A DNA stretch of 64,000 bases from the NCBI GenBank assembly GCA_017625815.1, contig JAGAKD010000002.1:1-64000 (forward strand). Direction: 5' to 3'. Shown piece after piece: positions 14,725-22,460 of this stretch; the first letter of the stretch is position 1, and every line of letters begins with the position of its first letter. The notes beneath the pieces were generated by a model. That model was given only the letters and a program-made list of their open reading frames with translations, ran no database searches and was not told the origin of the DNA. Source of the stretch: Lachnospiraceae bacterium. Lineage in GTDB: Bacteria; Bacillota; Clostridia; Lachnospirales; Lachnospiraceae. The translations under genes were made by a program, and so were the position numbers.

Positions 14725-14761
14725 ATTATAACATGTAAAAAAGAAAAATGTGGCGAGTTAA
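14725..14761 (-). promoter_or_regulatory. Class A promoter, CTCGCC box, fused to terminator
   Basis: TAACTCGCC, 21 nt, TATAAT. The box forms part of the hairpin at 14740-14778. Confidence 0.75.
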
Positions 14762-14778
14762 ACATAATTCACCACATT
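14740..14778 (-). terminator. Terminator hairpin overlapping promoter
   Basis: Minus-strand AATGTGG / CCACATT stem then a TTTTTCTTTTTT tail. The 3' half overlaps the class A promoter. Confidence 0.7.
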
Positions 14779-14787
14779 TATTTTTAT

Positions 14788-15696
14788 TTAGTCTTTCTTG
14801 TTTACAATATTGTTTACGGCATCAATAGCAAGGTCTAGACACCACTCAAACATATTAGGGTTCTCTTGACAGCACTTCTGATATACATCAGCTACATCAG
14901 TAAGGTAGAAGATATACTGGTTCCATTCTACTTCCCAGTCTTCATCACAAGAACTGTCCCAAACATCAAGCCAAGCCTCAAAGCCGATTGCCTTATCTTC
15001 TATAAGTACATTAAAGCCTTCGTTATCTTCAACAACTTGAACTACTACTGGCATTACTGGGTTAGTAAGTCTGTCTATCTGCTCTTGAAGGTCTTTTCTT
15101 TCGGCATCATAACCTTCGAACTCTTTCCACATCAAATTAGAAGCAATCTGAATTTTAGTAATGTCCGAGTCTTCATCAGGAAGAGTTGTAGGAAGAGTTG
15201 CTTTAATCTCATTGGTTCTGGTCATTCTGTCACCAAGAGTAGAAAGTGGGTTAAGAGACTCAGCTCTCTTCATTTCCTTATAAAGCTGGAATACCAACTC
15301 TGCTCTTTCTTCCGGGGTAAGTGACTCAAGGTCTTCTTCCTCATCTGCTTCTTCAAGCATAGTGAAATCAGGAAGATTGATAATGTTTTCAAGAGTTGGA
15401 AGTGGAAGAGCGGTTTCATAGATAACATCTTCACACTCAGTGAAAGGTTCTCCGTCTTCATCCTCATCTTCGAAGCAAGCTTCTACTCTAAGCTCAAGAT
15501 AGTCAGTACCTTCTTCTCTTAAGTAATACATCTCATCAGCTGAGAGTACATAAGAAGCATCCTTAAACTTCTTAGCATGCTCTATAGCCTCTTTAGGGTC
15601 TTTGAACTCACCTAAGTCCTTGTCGAAGTCAGTTGGCTCACCGTCGGCATCATAACCGAGTACCCAAATTTCATAAAAGATTTCGTTGTTTTCCAT
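14788..15696 (-). CDS. Large acidic hypothetical protein, 302 aa
   Basis: A 302-residue acidic protein. The first 55 residues (FYEIWVLGYDADGEPTDFDKDLGEF) look like a small alpha-beta domain. An acidic linker (EEADEEEDLES) leads to a helical middle with a short coiled coil (DAERKDLQEQIDRLTN) and a Trp-rich C-terminus. The strong negative charge next to ArdA makes a DNA-mimic or host-factor binder conceivable, but that is inference. Single gene between a class A promoter (15731) and a terminator. Confidence 0.75.
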   Translation of the reverse strand: MENNEIFYEIWVLGYDADGEPTDFDKDLGEFKDPKEAIEHAKKFKDASYVLSADEMYYLREEGTDYLELRVEACFEDEDEDGEPFTECEDVIYETALPLPTLENIINLPDFTMLEEADEEEDLESLTPEERAELVFQLYKEMKRAESLNPLSTLGDRMTRTNEIKATLPTTLPDEDSDITKIQIASNLMWKEFEGYDAERKDLQEQIDRLTNPVMPVVVQVVEDNEGFNVLIEDKAIGFEAWLDVWDSSCDEDWEVEWNQYIFYLTDVADVYQKCCQENPNMFEWCLDLAIDAVNNIVNKKD

Positions 15697-15730
15697 AATT
15701 CTTTTCTCCTCAATAATTATTTACGTTATT

Positions 15731-15767
15731 ATTATATCATAGTTTGTTTGATTTCGCGGCGGGTTAA
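15731..15767 (-). promoter_or_regulatory. Class A promoter
   Basis: TTAACCCGCC, 21 nt, TATAAT on the minus strand. Confidence 0.8.
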
Positions 15768-16286
15768 TTAAATTATTTTTGCAACCATTTGGTTAGCAAG
15801 TTTTTCTATTGCTTTCTCTTTTGCTCTGTAAGAAGTAGTTGCTTCTACCTGTACTGTAAATTTAGTACCGTTGAGTTCTACCTCTACTGTATAGTCTGTA
15901 TTAGAGCAGTAAGAATGTCTACTGGTATCACGACCCTTGAGAAGTTCGTATAGAAGATAACAGTCACCTACGGTTGGAGTACCGTGCATATAGCGTGGAA
16001 CAGCTGAACAGCATCTATCCCAAGAAAGATTATGATTTCCATCTTCAATTTCAACTTGAATAATTTTCTTAATCTTATTAGCAAAGAAGTCAACTGGGTC
16101 AGCACAGACGCCGTGAGTATCAATGATTACAATATAACCGTCTGTATTAACACTAAAAGAAAGACTCTTCCAATACTTTTCCATTGAACGGGTATTTTCC
16201 CAAATGCCGTCACTCATTTGACCGAGAACGGAATTAAGAATATTTTTGAAATGTGGTGTTGCTTTAATTCTGGTTGTGAATGTCAT
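15768..16286 (-). CDS. Hypothetical protein, 172 aa
   Basis: A 172-residue protein beginning MTFTTRIKATPHFKNILNSVLGQMSDGIWENTRSMEKYWKSLSFS. The SDGIWENTRSMEKYW block is striking and looks conserved in type, but I cannot name the family. A C-terminal unit VEVELNGTKFTVQVEATTSYRAKEKAIEKL is a strand-strand-helix of the kind seen in small phage accessory domains. Single-gene unit with its own class A promoter. Confidence 0.75.
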   Translation of the reverse strand: MTFTTRIKATPHFKNILNSVLGQMSDGIWENTRSMEKYWKSLSFSVNTDGYIVIIDTHGVCADPVDFFANKIKKIIQVEIEDGNHNLSWDRCCSAVPRYMHGTPTVGDCYLLYELLKGRDTSRHSYCSNTDYTVEVELNGTKFTVQVEATTSYRAKEKAIEKLANQMVAKII

Positions 16287-16320
16287 AGTTAATTACCTCT
16301 TTTGTTTTATTTACGTTATT

Positions 16321-16357
16321 ATTATAACATATTTAAGTTGATTGCGGGGCGGGTTTA
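16321..16357 (-). promoter_or_regulatory. Class A promoter
   Basis: AAACCCGCC, 21 nt, TATAAT on the minus strand; overlaps the end of the gene at 16355. Confidence 0.8.
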
Positions 16358-16660
16358 TTCCACCTCAACCTCTTGTATTAAAACTTCAAACTCAAAACGG
16401 CAACAGTCATGAAGTTCATATCCTACACAGATAGAATTATCATATTCTTCGCGACTCATAGAAGCTTCAATTCGCTTATAAGCTTCGATATTATCACTAT
16501 CAAGGTTCTCATAAGCACCCTTCTCTAAGTCATTAGCACATTCATGCATTCTCGCTCTTGCTTTATCCTTGTCAAAGAATACACCTTCTACCCAAGCATT
16601 TGAGAAGTCCTCATCAACGTCGTAATTAGTTACTTTCTGTAAAATTGCATAAGCTTTCAT
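16355..16660 (-). CDS. Hypothetical protein, 101 aa
   Basis: A 101-residue acidic protein (MKAYAILQKVTNYDVDEDFSNAWVEGVFFDKDKARARMHECAND...) with a strand-helix pattern. It is a single gene whose stop touches the next class A box. GGAGAAAAG site. Not recognised. Confidence 0.7.
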   Translation of the reverse strand: MKAYAILQKVTNYDVDEDFSNAWVEGVFFDKDKARARMHECANDLEKGAYENLDSDNIEAYKRIEASMSREEYDNSICVGYELHDCCRFEFEVLIQEVEVE

Positions 16661-16697
16661 TTTTTCTTTTCTCCTATGTTGTTTTATTTACAATATA

Positions 16698-16734
16698 ATT
16701 ATAACATAAAAAGAAAAAGAATGTGGCGGGTTAA
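16698..16734 (-). promoter_or_regulatory. Class A promoter fused to a terminator
   Basis: TTTAACCCGCC, 21 nt, TATAAT. The box lies partly in the loop and partly in the 3' arm of the hairpin at 16711-16743. Confidence 0.8.
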
Positions 16735-16743
16735 ACCACATTC
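16711..16743 (-). terminator. Ligase-operon terminator overlapping promoter
   Basis: Minus-strand GAATGTGG, 9-nt loop, CCACATTC, then CTTTTTCTTTTT; a perfect 8-bp stem. Confidence 0.85.
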
Positions 16744-16755
16744 TTGTAATTATTT

Positions 16756-18054
16756 TTAGAAGTCTGCTTCTCTCTTGTCAAGTCTAACTTCCTTGAAGAT
16801 TGGGAAACGTAGACTCACTCCGCCTTTGTCATTCTTAGTCTCTTCAAAGAACTGGATTTCTGCTATCTTTCCGATGTAGTAAACCTGATTGTGCCAGATT
16901 TCATCTCTCATCCAGTCACTAAATCCTGAGCCTACTTTTACTATGTTGCCATCCTTGTATCTAACATGAATAGCACCAAGAGTGTTAGCAAGTCTTCCCT
17001 CTCCTGCTTCAACTCCTACTATTTCAAGGTCGAGAGTATCCATCTTCTTTACCTTGAGAAGATTGTTAGTTCTCTTAAACTCATAAGGAGCATCACAAAT
17101 GTTAATCATTACTCCTTCCTCACCCTCTGCTGTGAGTTGGTCCAAGTACTTAGTGATTTCTGCAGTATCCTTGCCCCTATAAAGAACAGGAAGAAGTTCG
17201 AAGTAAGTACGCTTTGTAGTACCAAAAAGACCTTCGAGAAGATTTCTACGTTCATCGTAAGTATGTTCACACATCTGAGTCCTGAATTCTTCTATAGTAA
17301 GAATATCAAAAACCAGCATCTTAACACCATGCTTCTCACCATCTTTACGAGTGATTTTCATAGTCTGCTTGTACTGCTCCTTAGAAGAAAGTCCGAGAGG
17401 GTTGGCAAGAAGAGTGATTTCACCATCGAGTACTATTCCATCAGGGAAAGTAGTAAAGAGTTCAGCTGCAAGCTCAGTAAGACCTTCATACTTCTGACCT
17501 GCACGAGTGTAAAATGAAACTTCTCCATTTTCACGGATAGCAATAATCCTTCCGCCGTCTATCTTCCTAGTGAGAGCAAAAGTCTTTCCTTCTACGTATT
17601 CTGGCTTGTCGAAGTACTTATTGGCAAGTTGGACGTTAAATACAGGAATTAAACCCGGAATTACTGCATTTATAGTCTTGGCATCACAACCAATAGTGAA
17701 TTCTTTACGAATAATTTGTTCGAGAAGTATAGCAGCATCTGGATCACTAACAGCAACCCCATCAATAAAGTCCTGACACAAACCGATAATCTGGTCTGTA
17801 CCAGTATTATGTTGGGAAAGATAGGTAAGAAGCTCAAAAACAGAATGAACACCTGTAATTGAAGTCTCTGGGACTACTTTGTTAAGCTTTTTACCTGAAA
17901 TACCGAAAGTTGTATAGGGATTAAACGCAAACTGAAGATATGTTAGGATTATAACATTCTCTTTCCACTTCTCAAGAACTTTCTGCTTATGAGTTCTTGC
18001 TGCGGACGCACGAATTTCATCTACGAATTCCTTAAACTTAAATAATGTCTGCAT
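16756..18054 (-). CDS. ATP-dependent DNA ligase
   Basis: A 432-residue ligase of the T4 gp30 type. It seals nicks in duplex DNA using ATP through a lysyl-AMP intermediate. The active-site motif KIDGGR is at about 164-169, so K164 is the nucleophile. Motif III is seen as GIVLDGEITL, motif IV as EGVMINI and motif V as LLKVKKMDTLDLEIVGV. The N-terminal helical DNA-binding domain and the C-terminal OB-fold (VGSGFSDWMRDEIW, EIQFFEETKNDKG) are complete. It is the last gene of a four-gene unit from the class A promoter at 18648. It would serve replication and recombination. Confidence 0.9.
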   Translation of the reverse strand: MQTLFKFKEFVDEIRASAARTHKQKVLEKWKENVIILTYLQFAFNPYTTFGISGKKLNKVVPETSITGVHSVFELLTYLSQHNTGTDQIIGLCQDFIDGVAVSDPDAAILLEQIIRKEFTIGCDAKTINAVIPGLIPVFNVQLANKYFDKPEYVEGKTFALTRKIDGGRIIAIRENGEVSFYTRAGQKYEGLTELAAELFTTFPDGIVLDGEITLLANPLGLSSKEQYKQTMKITRKDGEKHGVKMLVFDILTIEEFRTQMCEHTYDERRNLLEGLFGTTKRTYFELLPVLYRGKDTAEITKYLDQLTAEGEEGVMINICDAPYEFKRTNNLLKVKKMDTLDLEIVGVEAGEGRLANTLGAIHVRYKDGNIVKVGSGFSDWMRDEIWHNQVYYIGKIAEIQFFEETKNDKGGVSLRFPIFKEVRLDKREADF

Positions 18055-18056
18055 AA

Positions 18057-18248
18057 TTATTCCTCCTCAAAATATTCACAGGTTAATTCTTCATTGGCTT
18101 TAGTAATCGCATCAAGATAGGGATCATATTCCCCACCAAACTGTCTGTCTGCACTATACTCAGTTGCAGCAGCTATATTACTCTTAACATAGCTCTCATA
18201 ATAAGAGCAGCCGTCATTTCTACAAGCACACTTTTCACAAATACACAT
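18057..18248 (-). CDS. Small cysteine-rich protein, 63 aa
   Basis: Started at MCICEKCACRNDGCSYYESY (ATG at 18248) after AAGGAGAGGG. CICEKCACRNDGC holds five closely spaced cysteines, likely a zinc or cluster site. The rest is an acidic helix. It stands just before the ligase gene. Not recognised. Confidence 0.7.
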   Translation of the reverse strand: MCICEKCACRNDGCSYYESYVKSNIAAATEYSADRQFGGEYDPYLDAITKANEELTCEYFEEE

Positions 18249-18259
18249 AATCCCTCTCC

Positions 18260-18406
18260 TTAAATACAACCGTAGTAATCTGATATAACTTCATCAAGGT
18301 CAGCTGAGCCTTGATTATAGAACATAGCAATTTCAGAAGCCTCTTCATCTGTTGCTTCTATATCTGCATAGTATAGAATTTCTTGTTTGATTTCCTTAAG
18401 CGACAT
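18260..18406 (-). CDS. Small hypothetical protein, 48 aa
   Basis: MSLKEIKQEILYYADIEATDEEASEIAMFYNQG..., acidic and helical, with a perfect GGAGGG site. It lies between the KTSC gene and the Cys-rich gene with almost no spacing. Function unknown. Confidence 0.7.
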   Translation of the reverse strand: MSLKEIKQEILYYADIEATDEEASEIAMFYNQGSADLDEVISDYYGCI

Positions 18407-18408
18407 GA

Positions 18409-18615
18409 TTAAGCCCTCCTGTAAGCAAACTGATTACGAATATTATCATTTAAGTATGTACCCTTAGACTCAGAGGCCATAAGACCTTCATACAATGTCT
18501 GTGGAACATTAAGGTATTCATATACCTGTCCACTAACTTTGAACTGTACTGTTAGGATTTGGGTGTCGGCATTATAACCAACAGAATCGATGTTTGTTGA
18601 ATTTACTGATGTCAT
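18409..18615 (-). CDS. KTSC-domain protein, 68 aa
   Basis: The whole protein matches the KTSC domain pattern: VNSTNIDSVGYNADTQILTVQFKVSGQVYEYLNVP, then LYEGLMASESKGTYLNDNIRNQFAY. The domain is found alone in many phage and bacterial proteins and fused to ribosomal or lysyl-tRNA synthetase-like proteins; its role is not known. First gene of the ligase unit. Confidence 0.8.
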   Translation of the reverse strand: MTSVNSTNIDSVGYNADTQILTVQFKVSGQVYEYLNVPQTLYEGLMASESKGTYLNDNIRNQFAYRRA

Positions 18616-18647
18616 TTTCTTTTCTCCTTATCATTTATTACATTTAT

Positions 18648-18684
18648 ATTATATCATGAATTAAATCAATTCGTGGCAGGTTAA
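18648..18684 (-). promoter_or_regulatory. Class A promoter, variant box CCTGCC
   Basis: TTAACCTGCC, 21 nt, TATAAT on the minus strand; drives KTSC to ligase. Confidence 0.75.
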
Positions 18685-18687
18685 AAG

Positions 18688-18719
18688 AAAAAATCCCTCT
18701 CACTCTGAGAGGGATTTTG
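18688..18719 (-). terminator. Terminator of the noncoding RNA
   Basis: AAAATCCCTCTC-AGAGT-GAGAGGGATTTTTT on the minus strand; a 12-bp perfect stem. Confidence 0.9.
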
Positions 18720-18860
18720 TTTAATGTGTGCGCCTTCATTACATTAAGGAATATACTACGCCGGCGCTTCAAACGTTAGTATACGGAGAAAAGAGAAATG
18801 TGGAAAGTACTTTCGTAAATTCCAGGGATAGTGCTGTGGGAAAACAACAAACCTCAGCAC
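18688..18860 (-). ncRNA. Predicted structured noncoding RNA, about 170 nt
   Basis: A class B promoter (18866-18892) and a perfect terminator enclose about 170 nt with no credible ORF. The predicted 5' end opens with the hairpin GTGCTG / CAGCAC. Further pairs are GAAAG-TA-CTTTC, ATACTA / TAGTAT and TTAATGT / ACATTAA. The layout, a 5'-terminal hairpin with GTGC / GCAC and a class B promoter, is the same as for the RNA at 28304. It matches no RNA class I know. A longer transcript from the late box at 19005 would include it. Confidence 0.6.
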
Positions 18861-18865
18861 ATTTT

Positions 18866-18892
18866 ATTATACGATATAAAATATCGAAATTT
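18866..18892 (-). promoter_or_regulatory. Class B promoter of the noncoding RNA
   Basis: AAATTTC, 14 nt, TATAATAAAAT on the minus strand. Confidence 0.7.
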
Positions 18893-18998
18893 AATCAAGT
18901 GGGGACATTTTTTTGTTAGAGCCTATTGGCCCCGGACTCTGCCCCCTGTTTATGATAAACAAGTAGCAGAGAGAGCTACTACTTGAAGCGGAGAAGAA
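18893..18998 (-). ncRNA. Hairpin-rich RNA segment behind a late box
   Basis: Between the late box at 19005 and the class B promoter the minus strand forms CAAGTAG(TAG)C / GCTACTTG, TGTTTA-TCA-TAAACA and AGAG(T)CC / (A)GGCTCT. There is no ORF. It may be a late-expressed 5' extension of the RNA at 18688-18860. Confidence 0.4.
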
Positions 18999-19004
18999 CT
19001 TACC

Positions 19005-19016
19005 TAATTTAGCAAT
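19005..19016 (-). promoter_or_regulatory. Late-type promoter
   Basis: Minus-strand ATTGCTAAATTA. The sequence directly downstream is noncoding RNA, not a protein gene. Confidence 0.5.
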
Positions 19017-19034
19017 TAATAAATTAATAATTTA

Positions 19035-19739
19035 TTAAAACGTCTCGTCGCTTAAACCAGTACTCTTCTTTTGTGTGTTAATAAGTCCCTGAGCTTTTGC
19101 ATTCTCATAAATCTTTATTGCCCACTCAGCTACACCATAAGCTTGTATAGTAGCATATTCAATTACCTTGAGCTGTACGTTAATGTCTGAAGAATACCCT
19201 TTGATTACTTTGATAAATATATCTCTTGAAGCTGCAGTCATCTGTTTCTTGGCAGCAAAGATAGCATCTACCCAGTTATCAAGTGCAGACTTAAGTGGCT
19301 CCGGTTCTTTAATCCCTACTTTAAGGTTATTTAGAATTCCGGCTCTTCTACTCTCAGTCTTCGTTTTCTTATTCTTCTTCACCAACTTAGCAAGTTTCTC
19401 TAACTCTTTCGGATCACCGTTAGCAATCAGATTGATCATTGCTTCTACATCAACTCTGATAGTATCTGTATCATTCTCCGCGGGTTGGATAATACATGCT
19501 TCTACTAAGTAGTGGTCACAGAGAAGTTGTTCTTCCAGGGAAAGAGTAGTCTTCTTCTCTATATACTTTCGGTCAAGCTTGAAGAATCCCTGTTCATCAT
19601 GAGTTTTCTTACTCTTAACCTTACCGAGTACATTAAGAAGTTCACCCCAATAGACAGCAGTGCTTAATCCAAACGTACGTGCAATATTTACGTTAATCAA
19701 TATATGATTATCTTGTGATAATAAATCAAGTAATGCCAT
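19035..19739 (-). CDS. Predicted winged-helix protein next to the sigma-like factor
   Basis: A 234-residue protein. The first 100 residues (HILINVNIARTFGLSTAVYWGELLNVL ... GFFKLDRKYIEKKTTLSLEEQ) have the layout of the winged-helix N-terminal domain of DnaD-like and phage replisome-organiser proteins. A basic linker (LVKKNKKTKTESRR) and a helical C-terminal domain follow. It is the last gene of a unit shared with the sigma-like gene. It could be a replication protein or a late-transcription co-factor analogous to T4 gp33; the sequence does not decide. The TTGGGAGATTTC ribosome region is an imperfect hairpin element. Confidence 0.6.
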   Translation of the reverse strand: MALLDLLSQDNHILINVNIARTFGLSTAVYWGELLNVLGKVKSKKTHDEQGFFKLDRKYIEKKTTLSLEEQLLCDHYLVEACIIQPAENDTDTIRVDVEAMINLIANGDPKELEKLAKLVKKNKKTKTESRRAGILNNLKVGIKEPEPLKSALDNWVDAIFAAKKQMTAASRDIFIKVIKGYSSDINVQLKVIEYATIQAYGVAEWAIKIYENAKAQGLINTQKKSTGLSDETF

Positions 19740-19757
19740 ATTTGAAATCTCCCAAAT

Positions 19758-20630
19758 TTACGTTAAGTATGTAGAAGCAAGTGGCTTGCAAGACTTTAGA
19801 GTGTTGGCTAAGTACTTGTAAAGCTTCTGATTGTTTGCATTATGAATTGCATCAAGTCCAAGTTCAAGAATATGTACATCAACTTTATACTTAGCTAAGA
19901 AATTAGCCAAATAAGTTGCAGGAAGATTTCCAAGAAGTTGTACTACTTTATAAGCCCAAAACTCAGTTGAATGTTCAGTGTACTTGTACTCTTCACCATC
20001 TTCATCTATAGTCTTGTGGGTCTTTCTTGAGTGCTTGAAGGTATCATTGGTAGCTATAGTATCTAAGATAATAGCTTCTACTATCTTATTATTATCGATA
20101 TAGTGCTGGATTAAACACTGTGCACCTGATACAGTACTTGCCATTGGATCTGCTTCAGTATCTACTAAAGTATCACCTAAAGTCATACCATCTTCATCGC
20201 CCGCAATTGGAGTATCAATAGAAGTGGTCTTGTAGCTTGCCTTATGTATATCAAGTCGACGCTGATACATCTCACGAAGCATTATAGTAGAAGCACACTT
20301 ATTGATAGCTTGAGTACCTTTAACACCTTTCTCTTCGTCCCAGTAGTCAGTAGCAAGATTGATAGTATCTACCATCATATCATGATAGAATACACGGTCT
20401 TCTTTTAGAGTTATATTATACTTAAACTCAAGTTTAGATTGTAAATACCAGAAACGAAGCATTAAACCTGAAAAGTAATGATTTGCTTTAGGGTTTGGAG
20501 TATTTCTGTATTTCTTATAGTTTGAAAGCATATCCTCAATAGGTGCAGTTTCATAGTTATATGGTAAATACTTCGCCTGTTCACGATATACATTCTTTAA
20601 GTCAGTCATTATGTCTTCTTTATATGCCAT
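19758..20630 (-). CDS. Sigma-like factor, probable late-transcription sigma
   Basis: A 290-residue protein with sigma-70-type features. A helical region about 70-140 corresponds to region 2 (MVDTINLATDYWDEEKGVKGTQAINKCASTIMLREMYQRR). A region-3-like linker follows, SIDTPIAGDEDGMTLGDTLVD, as in SLDxPxxxxEDxxLxDxL of sigma factors. Region 4 is not clear. This resembles T4 gp55-like proteins that direct host RNA polymerase to short late promoters. The repeated GCTAAATTA box upstream of virion genes is the natural candidate target. Its own promoter is class A (21027), so it would be made before the late genes. Confidence 0.65.
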   Translation of the reverse strand: MAYKEDIMTDLKNVYREQAKYLPYNYETAPIEDMLSNYKKYRNTPNPKANHYFSGLMLRFWYLQSKLEFKYNITLKEDRVFYHDMMVDTINLATDYWDEEKGVKGTQAINKCASTIMLREMYQRRLDIHKASYKTTSIDTPIAGDEDGMTLGDTLVDTEADPMASTVSGAQCLIQHYIDNNKIVEAIILDTIATNDTFKHSRKTHKTIDEDGEEYKYTEHSTEFWAYKVVQLLGNLPATYLANFLAKYKVDVHILELGLDAIHNANNQKLYKYLANTLKSCKPLASTYLT

Positions 20631-20658
20631 ATGTAATTCCCTTCTCTTTAAGTGTCTG

Positions 20659-20991
20659 TTAATTGTAAAGTGTTGAAGTAAGCGGGATCTTATGTACTTT
20701 ATTTTTCTCTACCCAATAGCCACCCTTAACAAAGCGTCTTTTGGTCTCAAGTATACCCTGCATTGTTCTTTGACCTGCGGCAAGTTTGCGAATTAAATTA
20801 CCGCTTATGTAGACTGTTAAAACATTTTTAGTTGCCAAATCTATCTTACACAAGTAGTAATTATATTGAGCATGGTTATCTGTAATTTTAGACTGTTCTT
20901 TAGGTGCCACATATCTTTCTTGCTCAACAACAGTCCAGCCATCATATCTCCTTCCTAAATACTTTCCGTTAAATCTTCTACCAAGTTTCAT
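20659..20991 (-). CDS. Basic hypothetical protein, 110 aa
   Basis: A strongly basic protein starting MKLGRRFNGKYLGRRYDGWTVVEQER. The G-R-R-(F/Y)-x-G-K/W repeat and the strands NYYLCKIDLATKNVLTVYISG suggest a small AP2-like or SH3-like DNA-binding fold. It is first in the unit with the sigma-like gene. AGGATAGG site. Confidence 0.6.
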   Translation of the reverse strand: MKLGRRFNGKYLGRRYDGWTVVEQERYVAPKEQSKITDNHAQYNYYLCKIDLATKNVLTVYISGNLIRKLAAGQRTMQGILETKRRFVKGGYWVEKNKVHKIPLTSTLYN

Positions 20992-21026
20992 GTTTGTTAC
21001 CTATCCTTTCTTATATTGGTAAATTC

Positions 21027-21063
21027 ATTATATCATGTAAAATCCTGTTTGTAAGCGGGTTAA
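21027..21063 (-). promoter_or_regulatory. Class A promoter, variant box CCCGCT
   Basis: TTAACCCGCT, 21 nt, TATAAT. Drives the sigma-like gene. Confidence 0.75.
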
Positions 21064-21081
21064 TCAAAAGTTTTTGAAATT

Positions 21082-21120
21082 TGTGTAATTACACAGAAAG
21101 CAGGGCCGATAGCCGGCCCT
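21082..21120 (-). terminator. GC-rich hairpin plus palindrome after the gene at 21127
   Basis: Minus-strand AGGGCCG / CGGCCCT hairpin, then GCTTTC, then the perfect palindrome TGTGTAATTACACA. The T run is poor, so termination is likely but not certain. Confidence 0.5.
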
Positions 21121-21126
21121 CTCCTG

Positions 21127-21891
21127 TTAACTTTCTACAATAGTTGCTTTGTTGCCTTCTATCTTGAGTCTGTAACTGGTAGGTGTAAGATAGTCATTTG
21201 CAGTTCTACAGAAGGCCTCAACAAGACAAAGCATCTGACGAAGACCTGTAATATCAACTACAGACTTATTATCCTCTTTAACAATTTCAAGAGGGTCACA
21301 CTCAACTCTCTCAAGGTCAGTGTCATAATAATTATTGAAAGTATCTACTATCTTAATCATGATTTCTTCTGTTGGATCCTGCTTAGAGAGTTCGTTTACA
21401 TAATCTCTAAGTTCGTCACAAAGCATATCAAAGTCCTGAATAAGTTGACAAAGCTCTCTAAGCTCTCTTCTGTTGTACTTAACACTACAACCGAGGTAGT
21501 CTTTGCAGTATTCTTTGTACTCTTCATAGGTAGTGCAGTCCATGAAGTCAGGAAGTACTGAACAGTAGTTGTCTTTATTATAAAGTACAAGATAACCACC
21601 TGAACGTCCATTAAATCCTACTGAATAACCCGGATGTTCATATTCCCAGGAGCGAATAGTCTCATTAACTTCGAAGTATTCATCAGAATTAAGAAGGCTC
21701 AAAGCTCTCCAGCAATCACCATCAAGTTTGAGGTTATAAACCTTAACTCTATTTGCTATTGACTGTGTGAGGTTCCATGAGTTCATCGTGTAGTATGTAT
21801 AGTGCTCTTTAATGAACTCAAACATTTGTCTGTCGTTTGTAATGTCAATGCCTTTCTGATAAAAGAATGGGGTAAATGTAATTTTTCTCAT
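21127..21891 (-). CDS. Hypothetical protein with FNGRSGGYLVLY motif, 254 aa
   Basis: Started at MRKITFTPFFYQKGIDIT (ATG at 21891) after GAGGAGAAAAG. The N-terminal half has MNSWNLTQSIANRVKVYNLKLDGDCWRAL and PGYSVGFNGRSGGYLVLYN, a block that I recognise from uncharacterised phage proteins but cannot link to a function. The C-terminal half is helical and acidic. Single-gene unit behind the class A promoter at 21927. Confidence 0.75.
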   Translation of the reverse strand: MRKITFTPFFYQKGIDITNDRQMFEFIKEHYTYYTMNSWNLTQSIANRVKVYNLKLDGDCWRALSLLNSDEYFEVNETIRSWEYEHPGYSVGFNGRSGGYLVLYNKDNYCSVLPDFMDCTTYEEYKEYCKDYLGCSVKYNRRELRELCQLIQDFDMLCDELRDYVNELSKQDPTEEIMIKIVDTFNNYYDTDLERVECDPLEIVKEDNKSVVDITGLRQMLCLVEAFCRTANDYLTPTSYRLKIEGNKATIVES

Positions 21892-21926
21892 AATCTCTTT
21901 TCTCCTCAAATCATTATTGTATACAT

Positions 21927-21963
21927 ATTATACCATGTTATTTTCCAAAAGTTGGCGGGTTAA
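21927..21963 (-). promoter_or_regulatory. Class A promoter
   Basis: TTAACCCGCC, 21 nt, TATAAT on the minus strand. Confidence 0.8.
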
Positions 21964-22146
21964 TTAAAATTCTTCATAAATTTTATGTTTGTATTTAGGC
22001 TTACGTTTTCTTCTGTCGTCAAAGACTTGGGCTTTGTTTCTTAAAGCTCCATACTTGTGAAGGTTACTGGGAAGGTTGGCAATATTGATTTCGACCTTAA
22101 TTACACGGTCGGATTTTTTAGGTTGAACTTGATGGATTCTCTTCAT
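21964..22146 (-). CDS. Small basic protein, 60 aa
   Basis: MKRIHQVQPKKSDRVIKVEINIANLP... then RRKRKPKYKHKIYEEF, very basic at the end. It overlaps the end of the YodL-type gene by 29 nt and has a strong AGGAGG site inside it. Probably binds nucleic acid. Confidence 0.7.
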   Translation of the reverse strand: MKRIHQVQPKKSDRVIKVEINIANLPSNLHKYGALRNKAQVFDDRRKRKPKYKHKIYEEF

Positions 22147-22459
22147 TATTAATTAATACCTCCTTCCAACCGGTTCTATCGCAATAAAAATATCTGTTGT
22201 TAATGAAAAATACATCTGATACAGAAGGTGAATGGCCACAGTAAGCATATTCAGGGTCAGAGCCAAAAGCTTTCTCAAAGTTAAGCTTCTGCCAGAAATA
22301 TTCACATACTTCTTTTTCATCTGTTGGGTCAAAGCATTCTGGAAAGTCGTAATGAAATACTTCTTTATAGTCCGCAAAATTGAACTTAGCTTCGTCATAC
22401 TCTCTGAGAGCATAATCAGTATTCATAATATCTTTGATTTGATATAATTTAAATTGCAT
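22118..22459 (-). CDS. YodL-like domain protein, 113 aa
   Basis: The sequence follows the YodL-like pattern found in mobile elements of Firmicutes: FKLYQIKDIMNTDYALREYDEAKFNFADYKEVFHY, then GHSPSVSDVFFINNRYFYCDRTGWKEV. The role of the domain is unknown. It follows a small zinc-ribbon gene and overlaps the next gene. AGGAGG site. Confidence 0.75.
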   Translation of the reverse strand: MQFKLYQIKDIMNTDYALREYDEAKFNFADYKEVFHYDFPECFDPTDEKEVCEYFWQKLNFEKAFGSDPEYAYCGHSPSVSDVFFINNRYFYCDRTGWKEVLINNEENPSSST

Positions 22460-22460
22460 A

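Noticed and set aside
15270..15467. Minus-strand overlapping ORF within the acidic gene
   Set aside because: Out-of-frame shadow without a ribosome site; several similar ones exist (21396, 53156, 55773).
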